Source: Diatrype stigma | Lineage: Eukaryota; Ascomycota; Sordariomycetes; Xylariales; Diatrypaceae | DNA length: 64,000 nt | Reading direction: 5' to 3' | Assembly: GCA_022225965.2 (NCBI GenBank) | Contig: JAKJXP020000051.1 | Location: 1-64,000, forward strand | In this document: piece after piece, positions 1 to 11,419 of the stretch | Layout of the letters: every line of letters begins with the position of its first letter | How positions within the stretch are numbered: the first letter of the stretch is position 1 | The notes under the pieces: generated by a model | What the model was told of the DNA's origin: nothing | Database searches by the model: none | The model's input: only the letters and a program-made list of their open reading frames with translations | Translations under genes and position numbers: made by a program

Positions 1-83
1 ATACGATTCCCGGGCAGATTACGTAATACAATATTTACCTAGCCCAATTCAAATAAGCAGCAAAAAGCAATTCCCTTAAAGGT

Positions 84-102
84 CTCCGCGCGAAGCGCGG
101 AG
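84..102. repeat. short perfect inverted repeat upstream of rad9
   Basis: CTCCGCGC at 84-91 is followed by GAA and then by its exact complement GCGCGGAG at 95-102. This gives an 8-bp GC-rich stem with a 3-nt loop, about 135 nt before the rad9 start. It could fold in the 5' leader if transcription starts upstream of it. No function is known; it may be chance in a CG-rich spot within AT-richer sequence. Confidence 0.4.
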
Positions 103-235
103 CCGGCGTCAGCTGGTTAATAACATTCATCCCCAATGCAATATCTTGATACAATACTTCGATGTCCATAACCAGTAGCTCCACCTCGCCTACTACGTAC
201 TAGGTGTCCAATGGCATCGAGACATCAGTACCATC

Positions 236-1888
236 ATGCCGGTCCTAAGATTCACCCTTAGCGAAGAAGGGGTCAGCGTCCTCCGGGATGCGCTGACTTG
301 TCTGGGCAAGTTCAGTGATGAAGTCACTCTGTTGGCCAGGAAGGATCAAGTAGGTCTAGACAAGTTTCCCCTGAAGCAACCGTCATGCCCCCCTTCACCA
401 TATTAACTTACTTACTCACCCCATTCAGTTTACCATAACCACTCTCAACTCGACCAAGACAGCACATGTCAATTTCACGTTCACAACTACACGTTTCTTC
501 TCAGCATACCGGTACGAGGGGATCGGCCCGTATCGTGAGAGGTTCTTCTGCAAACTCTACAATAAGGTAATCCATCGCACAGCACCCCTTTTCAACTGGC
601 GGACTTCACTTATCCAAGCAAAACTTAGGCTCTCCAGTCCTTGTTTCGACCGAGAACCGGCGATCCCCTCCAAGATCGAGAAAAGGACACTACCATTGAT
701 AGATGCGAAGTATCTATCATCGATGAACCTGGAAAGAACAGCAGGTTCATTGCTAAAATTGTCTTCCGAAATGGTAAGCCCTCCCATGTTGAGGTTTGCT
801 GGAACATCTATTCTGAACATGTACTAGGAATAACCACTAAGTATAAGCTACCCTTTGAGGCTGTTCCGCCCATCCGTGCCAAGTTCGATAGTGAGCAGGC
901 CATCAACAACTGGTCCATCTCTTCCAGGACCTTGCGTCAGCTGATGGATCACTTCGGTCCTGGGATTGAGTATCTCGATATCCACACAGACGATGATCAG
1001 TTTGTTAACCTCACCTGCTTCACCGAGAAAGTGGTTCGTGGCGATGGTAAGAGGCCTACTCCCCGTACTCGCCATAGCACGCTAATCGCCAATCCCAAGA
1101 GGTACTGAAGAAACCTCTTCACACATCCATTGCTGTGGAGCGGGACGAGTTTGAGAGCTTCGAAACCGACGAAGAGAACATCCACATCGTCGTCAGCGTC
1201 AAGGACTTCAGAGCTATCATACACCACGCAGGCATCCTAGGAAGCGACATCACAGCCTCATACTCGGTGCCTTCGCAGCCGATGCAGCTGAGGTATGATG
1301 GTGCTGAGATTAAGTGCGAATTCCTCTTGATGACAGTCGGTGAGCGAGGTGCTCCAGGTCAAAAGACGAAGAGTTCTCGCAGCAGTACGAAAGCACCAAG
1401 ACAGCAACTCGAAGCCAGTGCCAGCCGAGCAACTTCACGTGCCCCTGGATCAGCTCCACAGCCAGTACAGCAGCCCGCAGCACAGGTTAACCCAATGCTA
1501 TCTCTTCGGCCGTCAATCAACCGGCCGTCACAACGTCCACCTCCAGCGACCCTACAAGACGAATCTCTCTTTGTTACCCAGGAAAACGATGAGCAATGGG
1601 ACCCGGTAAACCTAGGGGAAGATGAGGACGAAGAGGAGAACGCGAGGCTCGAGTGGGACGCTAGCGGCATTCCGGTAAGTTCAGGGGTTCTCTCTTTCTC
1701 GCCATGCTCTTGTTTCGACCAAGACAGCTAACGGAGCCATCTAGCGTCAATCCACCATGAACATGCGGTCTATGATCGCTAACCAGGATGGGCCTACGGA
1801 TCCCGACGCGGCCGCTGCGTTGCCTTCACAGTTCGAGCCCACCCAACCGCTATCAGAGGTTCGGAAATTTGGGCTGTTTGGCGAATAG
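236..1888 (+). CDS. rad9: DNA damage checkpoint protein Rad9 (9-1-1 clamp subunit), six exons
   Basis: Rad9 is one subunit of the PCNA-like Rad9-Rad1-Hus1 clamp, loaded in the nucleus at damaged DNA to activate the ATR-type checkpoint. I infer exons 236-349, 429-566, 629-773, 828-1046, 1100-1674 and 1745-1888, giving 444 aa. All junctions are GT-AG and keep frame. The N-terminal half shows family features: MPVLRFTLSEEG at the start, YRYEGIGPY, the REKDTTIDRC stretch, KYKLPFEA and NNWSISSRTLRQLMDHF. After about residue 290 the tail is Ser/Gln/Pro-rich and then acidic (DEDEEEN), as in Rad9 proteins whose disordered, phosphorylated tail recruits checkpoint mediators. The start ATG follows ACCATC. 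The gene converges on the RCC1 gene, with 136 nt between stops. Family identity is strong; the exact exon 3-5 junctions are inferred. Confidence 0.93.
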
Positions 1889-2024
1889 GGAGACGATCAG
1901 GAGGGGGCAGCAGCTCAAGGGGATCCAGTATTAGATGGATGGTTGCTGAACAGGATGTCAACGTGTAGAAACAATGTAAGGACAGCAGTGCTTGAGGGTA
2001 GGGACGAATGAATGTGCAAGACAC

Positions 2025-3257
2025 TCAAAGAAATATACCATCTGCTGCAATCTGAATCCAGCTTGTCGCACATCCGGCCCCAATCAATGTAATATCCGAG
2101 CCTTCTGGTAGATTCCTCAACGAAGCTATGGTATTCCACCGCCCCTTGACGTCTCCCACTCCCGACGTCTCCCCCTCCCCCCCCGTCTGTTGAGGTCCGC
2201 AGTTCCCGTGCTCGCCCCACCCCCAAGATATCACCTCCCCGGTGTCCGCCGTGAGCGCCACGACGTGCTCGCTCCCGGCCGCCACGCTCGCTATCCTCGG
2301 CACGCCGGGCGGGGGCAGCTGGCCGTGGTCGTCGCGGCCCCAGGCCTCCAGCACGCCGTCGTACCGGAGGACGTAGACGGCGCCCCAGCCCGCGGCGACG
2401 GCCTTCCAGTTCGGCACCGCGGCCGGCGCCGCGCTCCGCAGCCCCCACTTGTCGGCCCCGAGCACGACCACGCGCCCGTCCCCCGGCTCCGCGATCAGAC
2501 ACGTCGCGTGCTGGCAGCAGACGGCCCGGGCCACGGGGAACCCGACGCCCTCGATCTTTGTGGGACGCGGGACGATGCCCCTGTCGCTGGGATTGGGATT
2601 GGTATCGGTTCCAACGCCTAGCTGGCCCTTGCGGCCGTGCCCCCATCCGTAGACGTCCCCGTTGTCCAGCACGGCGACGACGTGGCGGAAGCCCGCCGCG
2701 AGGTGCCGGATCTCGGAGCCCGGCGGCGGGAAGCCCGCTATTTCTTCTATGAGTGGGCTTGGGATCGGCTCTTTGGCGCGTCCTGACCCTCCGCCGCCGC
2801 CGCCGCAACTGTATACCTTGGTAGCTTTGCCTTCGGCGTCACGGAGGGCGAATACGGACGAGTCCCATGTGCAGGCTACGTCCGCCACCGGACCGGGGAG
2901 AGGTTCTGTCTCTGTCTCCGTCTCCGCCTCTGCCCCTGCCTTTGGGAGGACCACCTCGCGGAATACGGGGGGCGTGCTCGCAACAGCAGCACTGGCCACG
3001 ACAATACCGCAAGCGCCGGTCGACGGGTCGCCACTCCAGTACGCTTTCCCGCGCTTCGTCACCAGGATGGTGTGGTTCCCGCCCGCGGCGATCTTGACGA
3101 TGTCGTCGTCGTCGCTCCCGTTGCCATTGGCAGCTCCTGGCAGGGGATGATTGTGATGCTCGTCGAAAAGCACGGGCTTCGGCACCGAGACGTCTTCCTT
3201 GTGGCCGATCCCGAGCTGCCCGGAGCCGTTGGAGCCCAGGGCGAAGAGACCTTCCAT
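2025..3257 (-). CDS. RCC1-repeat protein, alpha-tubulin suppressor Ats1-like
   Basis: Single-exon gene, 410 aa, starting MEGLFALGSNGSGQLGIG. RCC1-type blades recur through the protein: GSNGSGQLGIG near the N-terminus, GDVYGWGHGRKGQLGVG around the middle, GVLEAWGRDDHGQL, and GEVISWGWGEHGNCG near the C-terminus. These match the RCC1/BLIP-II beta-propeller family. Ats1 of yeast is the closest short family member and has been linked to microtubules and tRNA wobble modification, but assignment to that exact orthologue is inference. The open frame continues 20 codons upstream only to a GTG, so the ATG at 3257 is the start. A 580-nt head-to-head spacer with prephenate dehydrogenase lies upstream. 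GC-rich codon use contrasts with the AT-richer spacer. Confidence 0.87.
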   Translation of the reverse strand: MEGLFALGSNGSGQLGIGHKEDVSVPKPVLFDEHHNHPLPGAANGNGSDDDDIVKIAAGGNHTILVTKRGKAYWSGDPSTGACGIVVASAAVASTPPVFREVVLPKAGAEAETETETEPLPGPVADVACTWDSSVFALRDAEGKATKVYSCGGGGGGSGRAKEPIPSPLIEEIAGFPPPGSEIRHLAAGFRHVVAVLDNGDVYGWGHGRKGQLGVGTDTNPNPSDRGIVPRPTKIEGVGFPVARAVCCQHATCLIAEPGDGRVVVLGADKWGLRSAAPAAVPNWKAVAAGWGAVYVLRYDGVLEAWGRDDHGQLPPPGVPRIASVAAGSEHVVALTADTGEVISWGWGEHGNCGPQQTGGEGETSGVGDVKGRWNTIASLRNLPEGSDITLIGAGCATSWIQIAADGIFL

Positions 3258-3838
3258 GGTATGGCGTTTCGGGGTTGCAGGTTTATGGAAGGGGGTTTTT
3301 TTCTTCTTTTCTCCCACGACGTTTTTACAGGCCCTTCCGTCTGGCTACCAGTACCCCTGTTTCATGGTAGGTCTTGGTGTTGTAAATGCTGTAGATCCTA
3401 GATGATATCCTAGTACCGGTATTGGGTAATGCCTAGACTAGACTGGAAGTGGCTTGAACTTAGTTAACTAGGGCCAGCCACAGAAACCCGAATTGAGCCA
3501 CAGTGCAGGTGAAGTACTTCTTCACGCTAACGAGCATTAGCTCAACATGACCCCACTTCCGCACCTTATTTTTTACTTCGTCTCCGACCTTCCTTAAATT
3601 CTTTTCTTCGGTTCTTTCCTTCTACATTCCTCTTTGCTCATCAACCAAACAAACAGTTCACCTGCAACTCTCAGAACGGCAGAAAGAAAGAGAGGCAGGG
3701 AGAGAGAGAACGAGTGCGGACGGGAGTGAGCTTGAATAATGTAACTCACACCCTACTGCAATCTCGCGGAAAGGTCAACTTCACAGTAGAGATCCCCCGG
3801 GTTTCTTCCTGGCTACTACGCCAGCTCATTGATCCGAG
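3258..3838. promoter_or_regulatory. divergent promoter between RCC1 gene and prephenate dehydrogenase
   Basis: A 580-nt intergenic region serves both outward-facing genes. It contains CT-rich tracts around 3580-3660 (likely leader or core promoter of the rightward gene), a GA-rich run at 3682-3715, and a minimal ATG-TAA start-stop element at 3739-3744. No TATA box of conventional spacing is obvious. Bidirectional use is inferred from gene orientation only. Confidence 0.5.
3739..3744 (+). promoter_or_regulatory. start-stop uORF (ATG TAA) in prephenate dehydrogenase leader
   Basis: ATG is followed directly by TAA, 95 nt before the main ATG at 3839. If it lies in the transcribed leader, it would be a minimal upstream ORF that can stall ribosomes and lower downstream initiation. 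Transcription start is not visible in the sequence, so its presence in the mRNA is inferred. Confidence 0.35.
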
Positions 3839-5938
3839 ATGGCGACGGCTTCCGCCCCTGCCCCCGCTCCCGCCACCACAGAGGTGCCTTCAGGAATGGA
3901 GAACTTCGTCGTGGGCATCATCGGGATGGGCGATATGGGGAAGATGTATGCGAGGAGGCTCAGCGATGCTGGCTGGAGGTAATTGCGCCCATCGCATCGT
4001 GGCTAACGCTCACGCACGCAGCACACGCTCCTGCTTCACATGATCATGGTAAGTGGAATACTCCAGATTTTCTTTACACATACACACCTTTTGCAATGAT
4101 GACTTGAGTGCATTTGGCTCGAGTATTGCTCTCGGCTGGCTGGACTCGGGCCATTCTGGTTCCCGGCTGGTCGTTGGCTTTCCATGATGTTAACTCTCAG
4201 CTACCTTATTATTTTTTGTCTGATGCGCATTTACCCTCCCTACTCTTGTCTTGTTAGTCCGGTCACAGCTCGATGCTAACATGCCATTCACAGATACCTA
4301 CCTATAATATGTTGCGGCTTTCGATATCCCGTGTACTAACCGGCCTTCTGCTCTACAGAATCATGGCGTGCGATAAGGATGAATACTATGAGAGCCTACG
4401 TGAAGAGTTCGCGAGCAGGGTACATTATTGTAGCTATATCCATCCTCAGATGAAGCCGGCGCTGAGAGGTTATCTAGACCAATGTACAAATACTTCGAAA
4501 CGGCCACCTTGTGTCCCGAGCTAGTGACTACATCATCTACAGTGTAGAAGCCGCCGTGATCGACCGTGTGGTAGCCGAGTACGGCCCTTGTATGCGCCCG
4601 TCCCCGTAGAGACTATGCCCTCCATACCTAGAAGCTGGCGTCTGACAACATGACCTTTGGGCACAGCTACTAAACTAAATGCTATTGTCGGAGGACAAAC
4701 ATCCTGCAAAGACCCCGAGATCAAGGCCTTCGAGGATCACCTGCCCGCAGATGTAGACATCGTCTCGTGCCATTCTCTACACGGCCCGGGAGTTGACAGC
4801 CGGGATCAACCTCTGGTAAAGACAACCCGGTCCCATTGTTACCCACCATGTCTTCATCTTCTCCTCTTGCCCTGAAATGCTCCTTGCGCTCGCCCGCTCG
4901 CTCGTTCGTTCGTTCGTTCACAATGATACACACGCTAAAACATATGCCAAAAACAACTCACAGGTCCTGATCAAGCACCGCGCCTCGGACGCGTCGTTCG
5001 CCCGAGTCGAGGCGGTGCTGCGGTGCCTGCGCTCGAAGCACGTGTACCTGACGGCGCACGAGCACGACCGCATCACGGCGGACACGCAGGCGGTGACGCA
5101 CGCGGCCTTCCTCAGCATGGGCAAGGCGTGGCACGCGACGGCGCAGTTTCCCTGGGAGGGGGCCCGGTACGTCGGCGGCATCGAGAACGTCAAGATCAAC
5201 CTGACGATGCGCATCTACAACCAGAAGTGGCACGTCTACGCCGGGCTCGCCATCCTCAACCCCGAGGCCCGCCAGCAGATCGCCCAGTACGCCCGCTCCG
5301 TCACCGAGCTCTACAAGCTCATGCTCGGCGGCCACGGCGCCGAGCTCCGCGCCCGCGTCTTCCGCGCCCGCGAGAAGGTCTTCGGGCTCGGCCCTGACTC
5401 CGACTCCGATTCCGGTCCAGACGCCGACGCCAACAACCACCACCCCAAGTGGGGCGCCGCCCCTTTGCTCGACGACCGCGTACTCGACAAGTTCAGCCTG
5501 AAAAGCGGGAACACCAACACCAACACCGGAACACCAACAACAGACACCCCCGCCCCCGCGGCCCTTCCCAACAACCACCTGAGCCTGCTCGCGATGGTGG
5601 ACTGCTGGAGTGCGCTGGGGATCGTGCCGTACGAGCACATGATCTGCAGCACGCCGCTGTTCCGGCTGTGGCTGGGGGTGACGGAGCACCTGTTCCGGAG
5701 CCGGTCGCGGCTGGAGGCGGCGCTGCGGGTCGGGCTCGAGGACCACACGTTCCGGTCCGAGGACCTCGAGTTCACGTTCGCGGCGCGCGGGTGGGCCGAG
5801 TGCGTGGGGCTCGGCCACTTCGACACCTGGCGCGAGCGCTTCGTCGTCACCCAGCGCTTCTTCGAGCCCCGCTTCGCCGACGCCATCGAGGTCGGCAGCG
5901 CTATGGTCAAGGCCGTGCTGGAGAGCACTAAGGATTGA
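3839..5938 (+). CDS. TYR1: prephenate dehydrogenase (NADP+), tyrosine biosynthesis, five exons
   Basis: This enzyme oxidatively decarboxylates prephenate to 4-hydroxyphenylpyruvate in the cytosolic tyrosine branch of the shikimate pathway. Inferred exons are 3839-3978, 4359-4419, 4478-4589, 4667-4815 and 4964-5938, giving 478 aa. The Rossmann GxGxxG motif (GMGDMG, residues 29-34) is followed by MACDKDEYYESLREEF. ASDYIIYSVEAAVIDRVV, AIVGGQTSCKDPEI and CHSLHGPGVD are highly conserved in fungal TYR1. The C-terminal half (KHVYLTAHEHDRITADTQAV, AFLSMGKAWHAT, GGIENVKINL) is the helical dehydrogenase domain. Two low-complexity insertions, Asp/Ser-rich at about 297-315 and Asn/Thr/Pro-rich at about 337-357, interrupt it and probably form loops. 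Exon 5 is far more GC-rich than the first exons. The first ATG with the Rossmann fold in frame was chosen as start. Confidence 0.93.
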
Positions 5939-6831
5939 TTGGAGAAATGGAGAATGGAGCGGAATGCGTATGTATACGCATGAATGTATATATCTTGGGG
6001 GAGGACGGGGAGGGGTACCTGTAGGTAGTGATAGGTCGCTTGCCTCGGGGCGTTATCGTTGCATAGTAAGGGGGGAGAGGTCGCGGGGCAATCAACACCC
6101 GTCAACAGATATCACACTTTAAATTGAAGAATTATAATAGGTACGCATTTGCTGCTTGGTGCGTGATCTGCCCGTGCCCGTGATCCAGTTCTTGTTCGCG
6201 GTCAATTTTCTTAGAAGTACTTGGTCTTGATGGTGCATCTATTTTATCCAGTCGAAGTCACAAACAACTTGCGGCCTAGAATAGAGAGCGATCTACGCTT
6301 TCGAAGCACGTGTTCTTGATGGTATGCTCATCTGGAAGGGGGCGCTGGACAGTAGTAGCAGGAGTACAGAATTGCTTCCCAGCGCTACAGATTCCGCTGG
6401 TCAGGAGGCAAATGCCATTCTCAAACTGCTGGGAGATAGTTGTAGTCAGATCGGCCGAGTATTTCTCGAACCCTAGTCTCGAATGACGTACATCAAAGAT
6501 GCGAAGCCAAGCGATGTCACGGCGGTAACAGCTCTTTCCAGCCTTATTATACGTCCAATATAACCATGGGGACTTATTTGGATGTGTTTTCTTTTCACGC
6601 ATGTATGTGTATATATAGGATACGGGGATAGGTTCAAGGTTCCTCCGTCTAAGAACCACCTGAGATCTATGTCGATGTAGGTATAGGTCTCATCCAGCCA
6701 AACTCCAAACAGTGATGCTATGCTACAGGACTACCCTCCATCATGCTACTAGGTACCTCTTCACAGTTGCGCGGTAGGCGGAAATACTTGTAGAATTTCC
6801 TGCGCACACTCTTACCTACAACTTTCCCACA
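5939..6831. other. convergent spacer between TYR1 and exportin-T
   Basis: The 3' ends of two genes face each other across 893 nt. Apart from the uncertain minus-strand reading frame at 6276-6602, I see no gene. Simple ACCTAC-type motifs occur near 6680 and 6750. Confidence 0.6.
6276..6602 (-). CDS. possible small Cys-containing orphan ORF, unidentified
   Basis: From the first ATG at 6602 the frame encodes 108 aa. The C-terminal 85 residues look more like protein than the surroundings: mixed composition, ICLLTSGICSAGKQFC with three cysteines in 15 residues, and two more cysteines outside this cluster. The first 25 residues are AT-rich and repetitive, so the true start may be a 5' exon or the whole frame may be chance. 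There is no evident signal peptide. It lies between the stops of TYR1 and exportin-T, where a real gene would have to be compact. I do not recognise the family. It could also be a decayed gene fragment. Confidence 0.25.
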   Translation of the reverse strand: MREKKTHPNKSPWLYWTYNKAGKSCYRRDIAWLRIFDVRHSRLGFEKYSADLTTTISQQFENGICLLTSGICSAGKQFCTPATTVQRPLPDEHTIKNTCFESVDRSLF

Positions 6832-9800
6832 CTACCGTCGGGCCTTGAACGTGTCCTGGAGGTACTTCGCGAATACCTTCTTCTCAGAAGACGTGGTCAG
6901 TGACCGAAGGTATCCATCCCCATCGATTCCAAGCGCCGGGAACACCGAAGTTTGGAGGTGGTGTATGAACTTCTCCCCAGTCTTTAAGTAGATGGCCTGT
7001 TCCAGACCGGCGATCTCATTCAAGACCTGTCGAGACTGGGCGTCGGCTGTGGGCTTGAAATCGGGATCCCGGATAACCTCCCAGCAGACTGGATGAAACC
7101 GGTCAATGAGGAATTGGTCGAATCCAGGAATCACAGGTGATGGAGAACCAGAAGGTGCAGTGGGGTTGGCTGAGATGTTGGCGATATCGGGACCACCCCA
7201 GACGATTGCCATTCTTGCAAGCTGCGCGAAGGCAAGTCGACTGGCGGGAAGGTTACCCGATCTAGGGTCGGTCTCTTTAGCCATCGATATAATCGAGTTG
7301 ATCAAAGAATCAAAGAACCCCTGGTTAGCCTCTGAGACGAGGACCCCGCCCAGGTCGTTATTCAAGATAATCCCAATAAATGTCAGGTATTCACGTCGAA
7401 GTTCAGCGAGCTGGATTTCATCATCAGTACCGCTGATTGGTTCCGAAAGTCCGCCGAAGACCCTCTGTAGAAGAGGCGTGAGTAAGAGATTGAGCACGTC
7501 ATAAATCTCCGTCTTGAACCCGTACACAACCTGGTCTAGCAGGCGGAGGAACATGGCCATCTCGTCCTTAGACGAGCTCTGAGACAAGAGACCCTCGATC
7601 CACTGAGGTAGTTGGGGTAAGATGGCAGACCCTAGGACACCCAGCAGGCGAGAGAAAGCAGACCGGCAAGCAGTCCTTATGTCCGAGGAGCCGTTGAGCT
7701 CGCTCAGGGCGATTAATACAACTTCGGCAGCTCGAGAGAACTCGTCAGATAAAAGCTTATCCGGCGGTGGCCGCTGATTTGAGTTAGCGCTGCCAGGAGT
7801 CCAGTCGGAAAACCCGTGTGCTAAGGTGCCCAATGCCATGATAATATGGTGGATCTGAAGCACCGCCTGAGCGTCGCCCACCTGCGCTCTCTGACGGTTT
7901 TGGTTGAGGTCAGAGAATAGCGGCTCCATCACCGACCGAGCATAAATTGCTTGCTTATCAGGAGGTGTACTTCCAGTCGACGAGACACAGCCGATCGCTT
8001 CATAGAGATATAGCTGACTTGTGAAAACTGCATCGGCGGAATTATCAGTCTCATCTGATGACATATCATCGTCAGCATCGTCGCCAGGAACCTCTGCTTT
8101 TATCGGCAGCAGGTCGCTGATGGATTGGATGATCGTCTCGGCTACATTTCCCACCTGTGCCCGCAAGTGCTTGACGAAGCGATGGAACAGATACCATGAC
8201 CGTGTGCGGATTCGGACGTGGTCATGGTGTACTAAGCGAACGAAATTCTCCAGGACCTGACCAATTAGATGGGACTGGGTCTCAAAGAATGCGCAGTAAC
8301 GGACGCATATTTCCATGTACTGGAGGAGAATGGCCGGGTGGGGAAAGTTTGCGATACCTATACCCATGTTAGCAGGCGGCAAGATCATCGCTGTGGATAT
8401 GACATAACATACCAGACTCTACCATCTTCGTCATCATAGCCATCAGTCTTTCCGAGGCGGTTGTACTCTGTTGGTTCTTGGCTCCTAGCCCCTGACTAGG
8501 CATCGCCAGTTCACCAAACAGGAACATCTCATGCAAAGCTAAATCCAGATCTCTCCAGTCCATGTGCGAGCCTTGTTCGTCTAGTCTTTGGAATGTTGTG
8601 CCGACGAGGTTGCTCAGAACTTCCATATAGAGATTCTGGTCCACAGAAGCTACACTTTTCTGCAGGACCTGGAGTCTTTTTCGAAGTTCTTGAAATTCGG
8701 CTTCGTCGGTCTGCTCGTCTTCGTTGCCCCAAGATGAAGTTTCATCGTATCGCATCTTCATAATGATGGCATTTAGTATGGGGGGCAGCACCTCTGAGAA
8801 CGAGGCGGGTAACTCGGGAAGTTTCCTCAGGTAAGTGAGGACATCTGTGAGTGATGGTATGACAGTCGAGCATATCTCATCGAATTCGTCTGAGAAGAAT
8901 CGTAGGAGGAGTGGTATGAAATCATGAAGGAGCTGATGGGCCTTGACCTTCGTGTTCTCGTCTGTAGACCGATCCTCCAACACCCTGACAAGGTCGGCTA
9001 TCACGGTATTGATAAGTCTAGCAACAGCCTCAGCCAAATCTACGTCGTAGTTGGGCGTGCCTTTGAGTTCGTTAAGCGGAGGGCTGGCAATGAGCTGAGA
9101 GATGATATCTCGAAGGTTGAGGAACGAGATCATATCCGTCTTATCAGCGGGTCGCATTTTCTTGCCTACGACCTCGGTGAAGGCATCGATGGCAGCATCC
9201 CGAACCTTGTCGTCGCCGCCGGATTTGCTGAGGCGTCCAACCAGAGGCAGTATCAAGTCGAGCACCCCATCGCCGATGATCAGGGTGATGTCTATCCAGC
9301 TGACCCATTTCCCGATGACCTTGAGGGTCATCTCGACGATGCCATCGTGCTGGTTTCCATATAGGGCAAGGATGTCTTTCCACGACTGTGCGATTTTCGG
9401 TACATCTCGTTCCCTCACCAGATCCTTCAGCTCAGTATGTAGCTTTCCCTGAGTGTCCTGTCGCATGACCATAACATCCGCAATCTCGTCGTGGATGGAG
9501 CTAAGTATACGCAAGTATAAAATGACACCGATAACGTTGTCCCTGCGGTCACTGCCTGGAAGTACCGTGAGAGCTAAGAAGTCATCTATAAAGCTCTCCC
9601 AGCCCTGTGCGTAGAGAACAACAAAGAGTGTGGTCAAAGTCTGGGTGAGTTTGTTCTGCAGGCTGGACGAATCGGTCTGCCCCTGCTCATTTCCACCGTA
9701 GGTCCTCCGTACATAGTCGAGTAGTGCCTCCCGGAGGAAGACTAGGCTCTGCTGATCCAGCGACTGTACCTGAACAGCGTTGTTGACTATTTCCAGTGCA

Positions 9801-10085
9801 ACGAGGCGGACAACTTCCGATGTCTTGGGGGTTCGGGTGAAAAGTGAGACGCAGATCTGCCAGGCCTGGGAATCGGTTCGTAGCTGGTTGAGATATTCGA
9901 AGGCTTGGCTTTTTAAGCTTTGGTCCGATGTAGGATTCCAGGCAATTTCGATAGCGCTTTCGATCTAGAAATAACACAGATAACGGTTAGTCCCTAGGCG
10001 AGGCCGGTGAGAAGTATGACATATTACTGGAGCAAACGTAGCTCGAAGATCGGATAGGGCATAATATACGTACTTGAGACTCCAT
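6832..10085 (-). CDS. los1: exportin-T, tRNA nuclear exporter Los1, three exons
   Basis: Exportin-T is a karyopherin-beta that carries mature tRNA from nucleus to cytoplasm with Ran-GTP. Inferred exons are 10085-10074 (only MESQ), 9964-8413 and 8357-6832, giving 1029 aa, the usual length of fungal Los1. The tiny first exon ends at a GTACGT donor. The third exon joins so that VESG reads on into IANFPHPAILLQYMEICVRY, which is conserved in the family. The N-terminus (IESAIEIAWNPTSDQSLKSQ, AFEYLNQLRTDSQAWQICV) and NKLTQTLTTLFVVLYAQGWE match the exportin N-terminal region. The rest is alpha-helical HEAT-like sequence ending in LGIDGDGYLRSL near the C-terminus. Intron 2 has a GCTAAC branch site and is short enough that retention opens a false start (MILPPANM). 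The gene converges on TYR1. Confidence 0.94.
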
Positions 10086-11419
10086 CGTGGAGAATGGATA
10101 AGGATAGAGAGGGCAATCACAACCAGTCTCTTTGTGGATCGGGGAGAGGATTGCTTTTCAGCAATTACATCAACGAAGTTGGCCAATGTGCAACAAAACG
10201 CTGCTATGATCCTGGCAGCCCGGAATCGGGTTCATGCAGCATGCTTGGCCTCGAGAGAAAAGCGAATTAAAGAGGGAGTGGTATCCCTAGGGGGGGTCAA
10301 CAGCTTATTGGGAATAGGCGGTAAGACATGTGACTGTGCGGCCCGTGTCGTCAATTTGTGCTTTGGGCGCCGACGATGATGGCCGATGGGTTCAAAGGGT
10401 TTAAGGAGTTGCCCAAGTACCTATGCAAGCAGCTACCGAGGGAGGCAGGCAGGCGGGAGACAAGTCGGGGACAGGTTGGGGGCCTTGTTGGTCTGGGTAA
10501 GAGCCTCTTGGGTAAGAACACCGGTGACGGTGACGTTGATGTTGATGAGTGCACAATGCCTACAAATTATTATTAGGCAGTGTATAATTAATCGGGTGTC
10601 CAAGCAAATTGGGTAGTCACCACCACTAATCAGAGCTGTTTTGGTGGGTGGTGGCTGGCTGGCAGGCTGGAAGCGGGGGAGGGGGAGGGGAACAAAGAAA
10701 ATGATCAGCCTATTAGGCATTCGCTATCCAGCTATCGATAAGATAAAGCAGCGTCAATGTATTGATCATACGTAGGTCCGCCCATCCCATTATCCGTACT
10801 ACATACCTACCTACCGTAGGTAGCAACCTACATACATATTGGGCCGCCTATACGTTGTAATAGGTAGATGCTGTGTATATATCTATACGCTCTATACGCA
10901 ATTGAAATAGTACGGCAGGTTCGACGAGGTCAGCAAGCATGACTTCCAAATCAGCATCATTCCCCACGTAGTTATACGTCAAAGTCACAGTAAAGTGTGG
11001 AACCCAGCAACCTTCCGACATCCAATACCTGGATGGGTGTATTGAATATAACACAAACTCAACTATTCCACGCCGATACCAAATACAACCTTCGTCAATA
11101 GATATGTGCCTTATACTCCTTTTCATGAATGCCGTTCCAAACCATCTCGTTCACTTGACATCATGCAACCAAGCATGCTGCAATATAGCCTGTTACCTTG
11201 CTTCAGTCATGTATAACAGCCAGCGCCAAACTTTTGTTCGCTGTTATGCCGAGTCCATCAGACAACCGGTTTGACAGCACCGGTCCCTCTTCTTACCCGA
11301 TCAAGGGGCTGTTCATGTAACCAGGGCATCAGCGCTGCGCTCCTGCTGGCCAAAGCTATAAGCATATCGTAGATGGAGACGCCCTCGGGTATCGGATTCA
11401 CATCGCAAGTTTCCCCCAT

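Noticed and set aside
3258..3317. 20-codon N-terminal extension of the RCC1 protein
   Set aside because: The extension begins at GTG, is Lys-rich, and the ATG at 3257 starts directly on the first RCC1 blade.
4958..5818. 286-codon minus-strand frame opposite prephenate dehydrogenase exon 5
   Set aside because: Antisense to a strongly conserved exon of very high GC; no motif.
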